A stretch of DNA of 64,000 nucleotides, from positions 49,279-113,278 of the forward strand of contig JACREQ010000029.1 in NCBI GenBank assembly GCA_016218155.1. Reading direction: 5' to 3'. The position numbers and the translations under genes are program-made. This document shows positions 36,906 through 47,014 of this stretch, piece after piece. Position 1 is the stretch's first letter; every line of letters begins with the position of its first letter. The DNA comes from Bacteroidia bacterium. GTDB lineage: Bacteria; Bacteroidota; Bacteroidia; Bacteroidales; GWA2-32-17. The notes beneath the pieces are model-generated. The model was not told the DNA's origin and made no database searches. It was given only the letters and a program-made list of their open reading frames with translations.

Positions 36906-37499
36906 TTATACTGCTACTAAAAGTTTTTTTTTTCGTGTTTCCCATTCAACAACTTTTCTTTGCAAAAATGCTCTTGCTTTAGAAAGTTGCGATTTTGAAG
37001 TTCCTTCAGAAATGCCAAGCATGTCGGCAATTTCCTTATGTCCATAATTTTCAATTACGTAAAGGTTAAACACTAACTTATAACCCTCTGGTAATTCAGA
37101 AATCATTTTCATAAGCTCCTGGCTGCCAGGTGAGACTATTTCATTTTCATCAAATAAAACATCCTCGTGATCCTGAATTGGAACTGTTTCAATATCTTCA
37201 ATGAACGAAAAACGCTTTTTTTCTCTTAAATAACTTAAAGCAGTATTTACCATTATTCTCTTTATCCATGCAGCAAGAGAACCTTCATTTTTTGCTTTAA
37301 AGTCATAAATATATTTGAAAATTTTAATAAAACCCTCCTGCAATAAATCCTCTGCCTCTGTTTTATTTCCGCTATAACGTGTGCAAACGCTAAGCATAGC
37401 TGCAGAAAAACGATCATACAGTTCTTCTTGCGCAGCCTGCTTTCCTTTTCTACACTGTTCTATTAGCAGTTCCTCAGGAAGCATTTTATTTATTTTCAA
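36906..37499 (-). CDS. ECF RNA polymerase sigma factor
   Basis: The 197-residue protein has a region 2 (QEELYDRFSAAMLSVCTRYSGNKTEAEDLLQEGFIKIFK) and a region 4 helix-turn-helix (PEGYKLVFNLYVIENYGHKEIADMLGISEGTSKSQLSKAR). It directs polymerase to a set of target promoters. It is the first gene of a unit with the anti-sigma-like membrane protein and a T9SS cargo gene. A possible promoter (TAATTTTG at 37532-37539) lies 33 bases upstream. Target promoters cannot be told from the window. Confidence 0.92.
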   Translation of the reverse strand: MKINKMLPEELLIEQCRKGKQAAQEELYDRFSAAMLSVCTRYSGNKTEAEDLLQEGFIKIFKYIYDFKAKNEGSLAAWIKRIMVNTALSYLREKKRFSFIEDIETVPIQDHEDVLFDENEIVSPGSQELMKMISELPEGYKLVFNLYVIENYGHKEIADMLGISEGTSKSQLSKARAFLQRKVVEWETRKKKLLVAV

Positions 37500-37531
37500 T
37501 ATAAGAACACAATATTTACAAAAGGTTGCCT

Positions 37532-37539
37532 CAAAATTA
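37532..37539 (-). promoter_or_regulatory. Possible -7 element for the sigma operon
   Basis: Minus-strand TAATTTTG matches TAnnTTTG exactly, with the transcript start about 26 bases before the ATG. The upstream TTTG is not at the usual distance. Confidence 0.4.
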
Positions 37540-37781
37540 TAACGATTTTATAAAAACACCTAAAGATGGTCATGATGAGGCCCTCGAAGCATGGCTAACT
37601 TCTATTCATGTCACCCTTATAACCACTTATGGTAACTAATTAAACAAATATACAAAAATCTGGAGAACTGTTGGTTAAAGACTTATTGTTATTTATGAAT
37701 ATTCTGATATCTAAAAAACATTCCCTTAATTTTAAAAACAAAAAAATAGCTTAATAATATATAAAAGCACAAAACATTTAA
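37540..37781. other. Intergenic stretch between divergent genes
   Basis: A more GC-rich portion at about 37560-37625 has an open frame of about 30 codons with no start (it ends GCLx-free at a stop near 37638), which I cannot connect with any family. The rest is AT-rich. It may be an eroded remnant; no RNA or strong hairpin was found. Confidence 0.3.
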
Positions 37782-37789
37782 TAACTTTG
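37782..37789 (+). promoter_or_regulatory. -7 element for the T9SS cargo gene 37807-40434
   Basis: TAACTTTG matches TAnnTTTG exactly and lies 17 bases before the ATG at 37807. It overlaps a TTG that could be read as an earlier start, which argues for the ATG. Confidence 0.55.
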
Positions 37790-37806
37790 TGTTAATTACA
37801 TTATTT

Positions 37807-40434
37807 ATGAAACTAAGATATAGCTTTCTTACTATTGTTATACTTTTTATTTTTAACAATCTTTTTTCTCAGCCTGTTATTCAATGGCAAAATTCTTTTG
37901 GAGGAAGTTCAACAGAAGAGCCTTATTCTATTAAAAAATGTTGGGATGGTGGTTTCGTCATTGTTGGCAGCACCAACTCTACAAATGGAGATATATCAAC
38001 AAGTATGGGTTATGAAGATATATGGGTAATTAAATTAAATTCATTGGGAAGTTTAGAGTGGGAAAAAAGTTTTGGTGGAAGTAATTATGATTTTCCAGGA
38101 TCTATATGTGTAACAAATGATCATGGATTTATTATTGCAGGTTATACTAGTTCAAATGATGGCGATATTTCAGGAAACCATAGTATGAATTCAGACTGTT
38201 GGATAGTTAAATTAGATTCTATAGGCAATATTCAATGGCAAAAATGTTTTGGAGGTACAGGAAGTGATCAAGCCCATGATATTATTCAATTAACTGATGG
38301 TGGATATGTTTTTGTTGGAAATGTTCAATTAAATAATGGAGATATTTCAGGAAATCACGGTGATGATGATTTATGGATGGTTAAATTAGATTTAGCAGGT
38401 AATATTCAATGGCAGAAATGTTTTGGTGGAAGTTTTTCTGATGTAGCAACTGGAGTCCAACAAACAAGCGACAAAGGATATATTATTGCCGGATGGACTA
38501 TGTCAAATAATGGTCAGGTTACACAGTTTCATGGATATTATGATGGTTGGCTTGTAAAAACTGATTCCATTGGAAATATTCAATGGCAGAAATGTATTGG
38601 TGGAACTGGTGATGATAGAACCCTATACGTAAAAGAATTATCAAATAAAAAATATCTAGTTGGTTTATCTACAAACTCTACTAACGGTGATATTTGGGGT
38701 AACCATGGAGATTTTGATGTAACAATTTTACTAACAGATTCTATAGGTAATATTACTAATCAAAAATGTTTTGGTGGGTTTAATTTTGATGGTTGTGTGT
38801 CTATAAATAGCACCCAAGATCATGGCTATATTGCAACTGGTGGAACTAATTCAATAAATGGAGATGTTACAGGATTTCATGGTGGAAACTATGATTGTTG
38901 GATTTTAAAAACAGATTCTTTATTAAACCTTAAATTGCAGAAATGCTTTGGTGGTGGTTTAACCGATGGCTTCTTTTTACCAGTTTTAATTTCTGAAAAG
39001 GAAATGGTATTGGCTGGTTTAACCAATTCTTTTGATGGTGATGTTTATTCTAACCATGGAAACCGTGATATTTGGGTTATAAAACTAGTTTTTCCTTCTA
39101 TTTCAGGAAAGGTTTTTAATGACCTAAACAATAACGGGATATGCGATAATAACGAACAAGGAATAAAAGGTCAAATGGTTAAGTTGTTACCAGGTCCAGA
39201 ATATGCTGTTTCAAATAATGATGGAACTTATTATTTTGCATCCGCTGATACCGGAAATTATTCAGTTTCATATCTTCCACAACCATACTGGTATTCTACT
39301 AACAATGTGTATGACTATCATATTTCACTTGACAGTTTATCACAAAAAATAGATACACTTAACTTTGCTCTTAAATCAAAATTAAATACTCATGATAAAG
39401 CTGTTTATATAAGCGGCTCACCAGTTAGACCAGGTTTTGACACTGACTATTGGTTATCTGTTAAAAATTGGGGAACAGTTACTGAAACAGTTAATTTAAA
39501 TTTCGCGCATGATTCTTTAATTTCATTTAACAATAGTTCCGAAACTCCTATAATTCAAACTGGAAATGCCCTTACCTGGAATAACATTTTATTAGGACCT
39601 GGAACAAGTCATATAATTAGAGTAAATTTTCATATGCCAGCAGATACACTTCACTTTGGCGACACATTAATTTCTAATGCATGGATAACACCATTATTGC
39701 CAGACAGTAATATTGCAAATAATTACGACACACTTTTTCAAATTGTAACAGGTTCTTATGACCCTAATGATAAAATAGTGTCACCAATGGGAATTGGTCA
39801 AAAAGGATTGGTTTTGCATAACACTAAATTAAGTTACACTATTCGGTTCCAAAATACAGGTACAGATACTGCCTTTAAAGTTATAATTCGTGATACTATT
39901 AACACAAATTTTAATATCGAAACATTTCAGGTTTTAACTAGTAGCCACCCTGTTATTTGGGAGATAAACAACAATAATGAAATAGTTTTTACTTTTTATA
40001 ACATTCTGTTACCTGATAGTAATGTAAACAATTTTGGCAGCCAAGGTTTTGTTAAATATAGTATTGAACCGAAACCTAACTTGACAGATTCTACTATTGT
40101 TGAGAATAAAGCATATATCTTTTTTGATTATAACCCTGCTGTTGTAACAAATTCTACACATAACACTTTTGTTTCTTCGTTATCACTACAGAACATTGTA
40201 CAAATTCAAAAATTATTAAGCTTCCCAAATCCTGCAGATAATGTGATTTGGATTAATTTACCTGAGCACACCAGAAATATTGAAATTTACTCTAATGAAG
40301 GAAAGTTTATAAATACGATTATTCCAAAAAATCAGTTATTGGAAATTAATATTAAAGATTATCCTTTTGGGTTATATACAATTAAAATAAACACAAGTAC
40401 TAAAGTTTATTTTACAAAATTTATAAAAAATTAG
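37807..40434 (+). CDS. T9SS-exported protein: repeat propeller, SdrD-B-like and conserved-repeat domains
   Basis: The 875-residue protein has a signal peptide (cleavage near LFSQ, residue 21) and about seven repeats of 50-60 residues of the pattern WQKCFGGTGSDQAHDIIQ...GG.VFVGN....NGDISGNHG..D.W.VKLD (to about residue 425). A SdrD-B-like domain (ISGKVFNDLNNNGICDNNEQG) follows, then a domain of the DUF11 or DUF7619 type (GSYDPNDKIVSP ... LSYTIRFQNTGTDTA ... ENKAYIFFDYNPAV), and a T9SS sorting domain (LLSFPNPADNVIWINL ... YTIKINTSTKVYFTKFIKN). The N-terminal repeats are related to those on the caspase protein at 12870-15047. It should be surface-exposed; the target is unknown. Confidence 0.83.
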   Translation: MKLRYSFLTIVILFIFNNLFSQPVIQWQNSFGGSSTEEPYSIKKCWDGGFVIVGSTNSTNGDISTSMGYEDIWVIKLNSLGSLEWEKSFGGSNYDFPGSICVTNDHGFIIAGYTSSNDGDISGNHSMNSDCWIVKLDSIGNIQWQKCFGGTGSDQAHDIIQLTDGGYVFVGNVQLNNGDISGNHGDDDLWMVKLDLAGNIQWQKCFGGSFSDVATGVQQTSDKGYIIAGWTMSNNGQVTQFHGYYDGWLVKTDSIGNIQWQKCIGGTGDDRTLYVKELSNKKYLVGLSTNSTNGDIWGNHGDFDVTILLTDSIGNITNQKCFGGFNFDGCVSINSTQDHGYIATGGTNSINGDVTGFHGGNYDCWILKTDSLLNLKLQKCFGGGLTDGFFLPVLISEKEMVLAGLTNSFDGDVYSNHGNRDIWVIKLVFPSISGKVFNDLNNNGICDNNEQGIKGQMVKLLPGPEYAVSNNDGTYYFASADTGNYSVSYLPQPYWYSTNNVYDYHISLDSLSQKIDTLNFALKSKLNTHDKAVYISGSPVRPGFDTDYWLSVKNWGTVTETVNLNFAHDSLISFNNSSETPIIQTGNALTWNNILLGPGTSHIIRVNFHMPADTLHFGDTLISNAWITPLLPDSNIANNYDTLFQIVTGSYDPNDKIVSPMGIGQKGLVLHNTKLSYTIRFQNTGTDTAFKVIIRDTINTNFNIETFQVLTSSHPVIWEINNNNEIVFTFYNILLPDSNVNNFGSQGFVKYSIEPKPNLTDSTIVENKAYIFFDYNPAVVTNSTHNTFVSSLSLQNIVQIQKLLSFPNPADNVIWINLPEHTRNIEIYSNEGKFINTIIPKNQLLEINIKDYPFGLYTIKINTSTKVYFTKFIKN

Positions 40435-40595
40435 GGTAAAAGAATAACTTTAATAATGTGTTCTCAGCTTCGTGCTCTCACGAATCATTCTAGCCTAAAT
40501 CTCACAAAACTATTTGAAAGTTATACCACTAATATTTTAATATGATTACACATTGTTATTTTTCAATGAAACTTTATTGGTTCATTCTTTTGTGT

Positions 40596-40633
40596 TTATT
40601 ATCTGGTTCGTGAAAACACGAGCCAGATAATAA
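40596..40633. terminator. Hairpin between convergent genes, probable terminator
   Basis: A 17-bp stem with one G-T pair (40596-40612 with 40617-40633) and a four-base loop lies six bases past the clpB stop and downstream of the T9SS cargo gene. There is no clear T run, so its efficiency is not certain. Confidence 0.55.
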
Positions 40634-40638
40634 GGCAA

Positions 40639-43227
40639 TTAATTTACATTAAAAATTAATTTATTGTTTTCAACCGTAACGTTAATTCTGCTTCCTGTAT
40701 TTATTTTACCCGATATTATTTCTTTTGAAAGATTATTTAATACTTCTTTCTGTATAATTCTTTTTATTGGTCGTGCTCCAAACTGTGGGTTATAACCTGC
40801 TTTTGCAAGGAATAAAATTACCTCATCTGAAAAATATATATTGATCTCTTTTTTTGCCAATGAATCGACCAGATATTTTATCTGAATTCTCACAATCTCG
40901 TTTACCTCGTTAATATCTAATGGTGTAAACATTGTTATTTCATCAATTCTGTTCAAAAATTCTGGCCTTATAGTTTTCTTAAGCAATGTCATTATCTCTG
41001 TTTTTGTTTCCTCAGCAAATGCATCTTTGTTTTTATTTCCAATACTTTCAAACCTTTCCTGAATAATAGTTGAGCCTAAATTTGACGTCATTATTATTAT
41101 TGTATTTCTGAAATCGGCTAAACGCCCTTTGTTATCAGTAAGCCTCCCCTCATCAAGAACCTGTAACAAAATATTAAAAACATCAGGGTGAGCTTTTTCT
41201 ATTTCATCCAGCAATATAACAGAATAAGGTTTTCTTCTTACAGCTTCGGTTAACTGTCCTCCCTCGTCGTAACCAACATATCCCGGAGGTGCTCCTATGA
41301 GCCTGCTTACCGAATGCTTTTCCTGATACTCGCTCATATCTATTCTGGTTATTGCATTATCATCATTAAATAAATATTCTGCCAGTGTTTTTGCCAGCTC
41401 GGTTTTACCGACACCGGTAGTTCCAAGAAACAAAAATGTTCCAATTGGTCGCCTGCTGTCCTGCAAATTAGCTCTTGAACGCCTTACTGCGTCAGCCACA
41501 ACCTGTATAGCTTCTTCCTGACCAACTATTCTCTTATGCAATTCCGATTCAAGAAAGAGTAATTTTTCTTTCTCGCTCTTCAGCATTTTCGAAACCGGTA
41601 TTCCAGTCCATTTAGCAACAACTTCAGCAATATCTTCAACAGTAACTTCTTCCTTTATTAGAAAATTATCTTTATTAATCGTTAAATTTTCCTGCATATT
41701 GTTAAGATAAGATTCCTCCTTCGGAATTTTTCCGTATCTAATTTCTGCAACTAAACTGTAATTGCCATCACGTTCAGCTTTTTCCGATTCATTTTTTAGT
41801 AACTCTATCTTGTTCTTTGTTGCTTGTATGTTCTCAACAAGCTCTTTTTCATTTTTCCATTTTGCAAAAACGCTGTCCCTATTATCTTTTAAGTCGGCAA
41901 GTTCTTTTTGCAACTCTTTTAATTTTGCTTTATCATTTTCTCTTTTTATAGCTTCAATTTCTATTTCATTCTGCATTATTCGTCTGTCTAACGAATCAAG
42001 TTCTTCGGGTTTGGAATTAATTTCCATTCTTAATTTTGATGCAGCTTCATCTATAAGGTCTATTGCTTTATCTGGCAAAAACCTATCTGTAATATATCGC
42101 TGTGATAATTCAACAGCAGCGATTATTGCACTATCCTGAATCCTGACCTTGTGATGTGTTTCATATTTTTCCTTAATTCCTCTTAAGATTGAGATTGCAC
42201 TCTCCCTATTAGGTTCATTTACCATAACCTTCTGAAACCTTCGTTCAAGTGCCTTATCTTTTTCGAAATATTTTTGGTATTCGTTTAGTGTTGTTGCGCC
42301 AACAGCACGTAAATCTCCACGTGCAAGAGCCGGCTTAAGTATATTTGCTGCATCCATTGCGCCTTCGCCCCCACCTGCGCCAACAAGTGTATGAATTTCA
42401 TCAATAAATAAAATAATTTCTCCTTCTGCCGAAATCACTTCTTTTATTAATGACTTTAGCCTGTCTTCAAATTCACCTTTATATTTTGCTCCTGCAATTA
42501 AAGCTCCCATATCCAAAGAATAAATATTTTTATTTTTCAGGTTCTCTGGAACATCTCCTTTAACAATACGGTTTGCCAATCCTTCGGCTATAGCAGTTTT
42601 ACCTGTACCCGGCTCACCAATAAGAATGGGATTATTTTTTGTCCTTCTTGATAATATCTGTAAAATTCTTCTAATCTCTTCGCCCCTGCCAATAACCGGA
42701 TCGAGCTTACCTTCATTCGCAAGTTGGTTGAGGTTTTTAGCATATCGTGACAATGAATTATAATTTTCATCAGCTGTTTGCGAGTCGGCTGTTTTTCCTT
42801 TGCGAAGCTCAGAAATTACATTTCTTAAGCTTTCTTTTGTTATACCATTATCTTTTAACAATTGAGAAATCTCTGATTTTAACTTACTCATAGCCATTAA
42901 AAGATGTTCAATTGAGATATACTCATCTTTCATTTCTTTTGCCAAAATTACAGAATCACTTAGCATGGCAGCAGCTGTTGCAGAAAATAATGTTTCGCCT
43001 CCATGTACTTTCGGAAAACTTTTTATGATGCTTTCCAATACCTGTTTAAAAACCGGAATATTTACGTTTAATTTGTTAAGAATAAAGGGCAAAACATTTT
43101 CATCAGTATCAAAAATGCTTTTTAAAACATGTGCATTTTCTATAAATTGATGATTATGTTCTTTTGCCAGCAACTGCGACTGCTGGATTACTTCCTGTGA
43201 TTTTATCGTAAAATTATTAAAATTCAT
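40639..43227 (-). CDS. clpB: ATP-dependent chaperone ClpB
   Basis: The 862-residue AAA+ disaggregase works with DnaK on aggregated proteins. It has a Clp N-terminal double repeat (1-145), the first AAA domain with [13 protein letters not shown] (near 205) and a middle coiled-coil domain (about 400-520). The second AAA domain has [13 protein letters not shown] (near 605) and arginine-finger region [10 protein letters not shown]. The length is typical. A promoter-like TATGTTTG (43287-43294) is 60 bases upstream; no CIRCE or sigma-32 type site was recognised. It is divergent from gltX. Confidence 0.96.
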   Translation of the reverse strand: MNFNNFTIKSQEVIQQSQLLAKEHNHQFIENAHVLKSIFDTDENVLPFILNKLNVNIPVFKQVLESIIKSFPKVHGGETLFSATAAAMLSDSVILAKEMKDEYISIEHLLMAMSKLKSEISQLLKDNGITKESLRNVISELRKGKTADSQTADENYNSLSRYAKNLNQLANEGKLDPVIGRGEEIRRILQILSRRTKNNPILIGEPGTGKTAIAEGLANRIVKGDVPENLKNKNIYSLDMGALIAGAKYKGEFEDRLKSLIKEVISAEGEIILFIDEIHTLVGAGGGEGAMDAANILKPALARGDLRAVGATTLNEYQKYFEKDKALERRFQKVMVNEPNRESAISILRGIKEKYETHHKVRIQDSAIIAAVELSQRYITDRFLPDKAIDLIDEAASKLRMEINSKPEELDSLDRRIMQNEIEIEAIKRENDKAKLKELQKELADLKDNRDSVFAKWKNEKELVENIQATKNKIELLKNESEKAERDGNYSLVAEIRYGKIPKEESYLNNMQENLTINKDNFLIKEEVTVEDIAEVVAKWTGIPVSKMLKSEKEKLLFLESELHKRIVGQEEAIQVVADAVRRSRANLQDSRRPIGTFLFLGTTGVGKTELAKTLAEYLFNDDNAITRIDMSEYQEKHSVSRLIGAPPGYVGYDEGGQLTEAVRRKPYSVILLDEIEKAHPDVFNILLQVLDEGRLTDNKGRLADFRNTIIIMTSNLGSTIIQERFESIGNKNKDAFAEETKTEIMTLLKKTIRPEFLNRIDEITMFTPLDINEVNEIVRIQIKYLVDSLAKKEINIYFSDEVILFLAKAGYNPQFGARPIKRIIQKEVLNNLSKEIISGKINTGSRINVTVENNKLIFNVN

Positions 43228-43286
43228 AATTGTATTTTGTTAAGCTTTTTACTAAAATTTTTCAATAATTTATTTCAAATAAAATG

Positions 43287-43294
43287 CAAACATA
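43287..43294 (-). promoter_or_regulatory. -7 element for clpB
   Basis: Minus-strand TATGTTTG matches TAnnTTTG exactly; it would give a leader of about 53 bases. No TTTG at the upstream position. Confidence 0.45.
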
Positions 43295-43410
43295 AAAACA
43301 TGTTATTATGTCTGTTTATTAAACACATGCAAAGACATTCCGTCTTGTTTATATTCGAAATAATGCCAAATTGACGTTTCCCGATTTTATTTATTCGCAA
43401 AAACTTTAGC

Positions 43411-43418
43411 TATTTTTG
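43411..43418 (+). promoter_or_regulatory. -7 element for gltX
   Basis: TATTTTTG matches TAnnTTTG exactly, with the transcript start about 10 bases before the ATG at 43435. Confidence 0.5.
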
Positions 43419-43434
43419 CAAAAAATTAATTTTT

Positions 43435-44961
43435 ATGAGTCGTCCAGTTCGTGTTCGTTTTGCTCCTAGCCCAACAGGTCCATTACATGTTGGTGGTGTT
43501 CGTACTGCTTTATTTAATTATCTGTTTGCAAAAAAAAATAACGGTAAATTAATACTTCGCATTGAAGATACTGACCAGACAAGATATGTTCCCGGAGCCG
43601 AGGAATATATAATTGAATCGCTAAAATGGTGCGGAATAAATTTCGACGAAGATGTAGTAAAAGGTGGCGAATACGGACCATATCGACAATCTGATCGTAA
43701 AGAAATTTACCACCAATATGCCGACACTTTGATAAACTGCGGAAGTGCTTACTATGCTTTTGACACACCGGAAGAACTTGATAATATCAGAAAAGAAAAA
43801 GAAGCACAAAAGCAACAATTTCAATACGATGTTTTTACCCGCAAAAATATGCGGAATAGTTTAACGCTTCCTGAAAACGAAGTTAAAGAACTTTTAACCT
43901 CAGGCGTGCATTATGTTATTCGTTTTAAAATGCCCGAAAACGAAATTATTCACATGAATGATATTATTCGTGGCAAAGTTGAAGTCAACACAAATACTCT
44001 TGACGATAAAGTTTTATACAAATCTGACGGAATGCCGACTTACCATTTAGCAAATATTGTTGACGATCATTTAATGGAGATTTCTCACGTTATTCGTGGC
44101 GAAGAATGGTTACCGTCATTGCCATTGCATGTGTTGTTATATCGTGCTTTTGGATGGGATAACACTATGCCTGAATTTGCACATTTACCATTAATTTTAA
44201 AACCGGACGGTAAAGGAAAGCTAAGCAAAAGAGACGGAGATAAACTTGGATTTCCTGTTTTTCCAACGGACTGGAAAACTGCCGAGGGAGAAATTTATTC
44301 TGGTTATCGTGAATGGGGATATTTTCCCGAAGCTTTTGTTAATATGATATCGCTATTGGGATGGAATCCAGGTACAGAACAGGAAATTTTTTCACTAGAA
44401 CAATTATGTGAAATTTTTGTACTTGAGAGGGTTGGAAAAGCTGGTTCACGTTTCGACCCGGACAAAACAAAATGGTTCAATCATCAATACTTAAAAATAA
44501 AAAGTAATAGCGAACTTGCTTTAATGCTAAAACCGGAACTTGAAAAGGAAGGTATTAATGCAGAAATTTCTCTTATCGAAAAAATTTGTGAGCTACTTAA
44601 AGATCGTGCAACTTTTGTAAAAGATATTTTAAAAGAAAGTATGTTCTTTTTTAAAGCTCCTGAAAATTATGACGCAGAGGCAATAAAAAAACGCTGGAAA
44701 CCTGAAACACCAGCAATACTTAATGAACTAAAAGAAATTATTGCATCAGCAGAAACTTTAGAAGTTCATTCATTAGAAGAAAAAGTAAAAACTCATTTTG
44801 AGTTGAAAAACATTGGCTTAGGACAAGTAATGACTCCTTTCAGAATTGCTGTAGTTGGAACAACATCAGGTCCTGGAATGTTTGAAATAGTTGAGTTGTT
44901 GGGAAAAGAGGAAATTATAAACAGAATAGATAACGCGGTTAAAAATATTGAGATTAATTAA
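43435..44961 (+). CDS. gltX: Glutamyl-tRNA synthetase
   Basis: The 508-residue class I synthetase charges tRNA-Glu with glutamate. The HIGH-like motif is HVGG (18-21, in SPTGPLHVGGVRTALFNYLFA), and the KMSKS-like motif is KLSKRDGDKLG. A C-terminal anticodon-binding domain is present. It could also misacylate tRNA-Gln if no GlnRS exists; no gatCAB genes are seen in the window. Its stop is two bases from the convergent NTF2-like lipoprotein gene. Confidence 0.95.
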   Translation: MSRPVRVRFAPSPTGPLHVGGVRTALFNYLFAKKNNGKLILRIEDTDQTRYVPGAEEYIIESLKWCGINFDEDVVKGGEYGPYRQSDRKEIYHQYADTLINCGSAYYAFDTPEELDNIRKEKEAQKQQFQYDVFTRKNMRNSLTLPENEVKELLTSGVHYVIRFKMPENEIIHMNDIIRGKVEVNTNTLDDKVLYKSDGMPTYHLANIVDDHLMEISHVIRGEEWLPSLPLHVLLYRAFGWDNTMPEFAHLPLILKPDGKGKLSKRDGDKLGFPVFPTDWKTAEGEIYSGYREWGYFPEAFVNMISLLGWNPGTEQEIFSLEQLCEIFVLERVGKAGSRFDPDKTKWFNHQYLKIKSNSELALMLKPELEKEGINAEISLIEKICELLKDRATFVKDILKESMFFFKAPENYDAEAIKKRWKPETPAILNELKEIIASAETLEVHSLEEKVKTHFELKNIGLGQVMTPFRIAVVGTTSGPGMFEIVELLGKEEIINRIDNAVKNIEIN

Positions 44962-44963
44962 AA

Positions 44964-45410
44964 CTAATCCCAAACAAATTTCCAGTTACCATCAGCCTGT
45001 TTTTTCCAAACGGTATGAAAAGCACCCTTACTTTCAATTACCTTACCGGTAGAATCTTTATGTGTATATGTATATTTTCCATATGTATAACCCAAATCAC
45101 CAGATGAAGAAACATCAACAAAATCAGGAGACCATGTTAATTGCGCATCATTTATTTTAACATAATCAAAATACAAATTCACCTGTTTTTTCCCCTTGTA
45201 AATCAAATTGAACCTGCTCATGGCAACATTATCAGCGGCATAAAAAAGAAAGGCTTCTCTTATTCCCTTTTCCGTTGCCATTTTTTGAAAATCCTTCTCA
45301 ACCTGTAGAATTTCAGCTTTAGATTTTGCAACATCTACAGTTTCAGTTTTTGTTGACTGACATGAAAACATTGTAAAACTTACAAAAAGTAACAAAATAA
45401 TAGCTCTCAT
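44964..45410 (-). CDS. NTF2-like (DUF4440 type) lipoprotein
   Basis: The 148-residue protein has a lipobox FTMFSC (Cys17) and an NTF2-like fold. It has a helix with ILQVEKDFQKMATEKGIREAFLFYAADNVAM and strands ending GAFHTVWKKQADGNWKFVWD, which is the DUF4440/SnoaL-like pattern. The cavity of this fold usually binds small ligands, but no catalytic residues are clear. It is a single gene, convergent with gltX. Confidence 0.82.
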   Translation of the reverse strand: MRAIILLLFVSFTMFSCQSTKTETVDVAKSKAEILQVEKDFQKMATEKGIREAFLFYAADNVAMSRFNLIYKGKKQVNLYFDYVKINDAQLTWSPDFVDVSSSGDLGYTYGKYTYTHKDSTGKVIESKGAFHTVWKKQADGNWKFVWD

Positions 45411-45551
45411 AATATTAATTATTTATAATGCTAAATTATAAAAATATTAAAATCTAATGTTTAAAATTCAAAATATTATATGTGTCCATTTGTTAAAAAA
45501 ACTAATCTAAAACAAGTTTGAATAATTTTTAAAACTATTGTGTTTATCTTT

Positions 45552-47003
45552 ATGAATTATAAAATTCATTATATGTATATTATCAAGCCATTAGCTATTT
45601 TATTGATAATTATTATTTACACTAATACAAGTGCTCAGGAAAAATGGTCTTTAGAAAAGTGTATTAATTATGCAATTGAAAATAATATTCAGATTAAAAT
45701 TCAGGAACTTTCTTCAAAAAATGCTAATGCTTCTTACCTGAAAAGTAAAATGTCTTTTCTTCCAAATCTTAATGGTTCTGCCGGTCAGAATTATTCACTT
45801 GGTCGTTCAATTGACCCTCTTACAAATCAATTTGCTGAAAATAATGTTAGTTCAAATAATTTTTCGTTATCAAGTTCGATTACACTTTTTAATGGTTTTC
45901 AGAATATTAACACTTTAAAACAAAGCTCACTTAACTTTCAGGCTGGATTAGAAGATTTACAAAAAGCAAAGAATGATATTTCACTAAATATTGCTTCTGC
46001 ATTCTTGCAAATATTATTTAGTGACGAACTTGTTTACGTTGCCCAGAATCAGGTTGAACTCTCAAAAGAACAAGCAGAAAGAAATAAAAAATTATATGAA
46101 GCAGGAAGTATTGCTCAGGGAAATTATCTTGAAATGCAATCACAACTAGCCTCAGATGAAATGCAACTTGTAAGTGCAGAAAATCAGCTTTCAATGTCTT
46201 ACCTTACATTAAATCAGTTGCTGGAACTTGGATTTACAGATAGTTTTAATATTGAAAAACCATTAATCCCTGAGCCTGAAACTAGTTTTTCATTTACAAC
46301 ACCTGAAGAAATCTTTCAGGAAGCAATTCAAAAACTTCCTCAGATAAAAAGTGCAGAGTTAAGAATGAAAAGTGCAGAAAAAGGACTTGCAATAGCAAGA
46401 GGTTACAGAAGTCCCAGATTAACTTTAAGTGGAGTTTACTCAACAGGCTATTCATCACAAAGACAATCTGTAACAGGAATGAGTTTAGGCACGCCTGTTG
46501 TTACAGGATTTGCATTAGATGGTTCTGGGAATCAGTTTGATGTTTATTCACCTACCTATACTTACAATTACGTTACACCATCTTTTAACGATCAGTTAAA
46601 AGATAATGTCAGCAAAAGTATTTCATTTGGTTTAAGTATTCCTATATTTAACAATTGGCAAACAAACTATTCTGTTAGCTCAGCTAAAATAAATGCGTTA
46701 AACTCCAAATACTCATACGACCTTGCCGAGAAACAATTACAAAAAGAAATTCAGCAGGCATATGCAGACGCAACTGCTTCAATAAAAAAATATTTAGCAG
46801 CAAAAAAATCTGTTACAGCTTCACAGGAATCATTTCGTTATATACAGCAAAAATTTGATGTTGGAATGATAAATACTGTTGATTTTAATCTTGCTAAAAA
46901 CAATCTTGCTAAAGCGCGTTCAGAGCTTATTAAAGCAAAATACGAATATGTTTTCAGAATTAAAATTCTTGATTTTTATCGTGGCATTCCAATAAAACTT
47001 TAA
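45552..47003 (+). CDS. TolC-family outer-membrane efflux protein
   Basis: The protein has a signal peptide and the coiled-coil barrel pattern of TolC proteins, with two repeats: WSLEKCINYAIENNIQIKI (N-terminal) and a second helical hairpin ending AKSELIKAKYEYVFRIKILDFY. It forms the outer-membrane channel of a tripartite exporter. A GTG at 45540 and ATGs at 45552 and 45573 are possible starts; a TATCTTTA element at 45545-45552 could favour 45573. It is followed 11 bases later by a membrane-fusion protein gene, but no pump gene is in this unit, so the transporter must be encoded elsewhere. Confidence 0.87.
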   Translation: MNYKIHYMYIIKPLAILLIIIIYTNTSAQEKWSLEKCINYAIENNIQIKIQELSSKNANASYLKSKMSFLPNLNGSAGQNYSLGRSIDPLTNQFAENNVSSNNFSLSSSITLFNGFQNINTLKQSSLNFQAGLEDLQKAKNDISLNIASAFLQILFSDELVYVAQNQVELSKEQAERNKKLYEAGSIAQGNYLEMQSQLASDEMQLVSAENQLSMSYLTLNQLLELGFTDSFNIEKPLIPEPETSFSFTTPEEIFQEAIQKLPQIKSAELRMKSAEKGLAIARGYRSPRLTLSGVYSTGYSSQRQSVTGMSLGTPVVTGFALDGSGNQFDVYSPTYTYNYVTPSFNDQLKDNVSKSISFGLSIPIFNNWQTNYSVSSAKINALNSKYSYDLAEKQLQKEIQQAYADATASIKKYLAAKKSVTASQESFRYIQQKFDVGMINTVDFNLAKNNLAKARSELIKAKYEYVFRIKILDFYRGIPIKL

Positions 47004-47014
47004 ATAAAATTATT

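Noticed and set aside
37556..37640. Short open frame rich in Gly, Asp and Trp codons upstream of the T9SS cargo gene
   Set aside because: No start codon, no homology that I recognise and no neighbour in frame; it may be a remnant but nothing supports a gene.
40435..40595. Small RNA or tRNA in the gap after the T9SS cargo gene
   Set aside because: No tRNA-like fold or conserved RNA motif could be seen, only AT-rich sequence and the hairpin listed separately.
41762..42139. Long frame opposite clpB
   Set aside because: It lies completely inside clpB and encodes a Ser/Phe-rich chain as expected from the antisense of a Glu/Lys-rich coiled coil.
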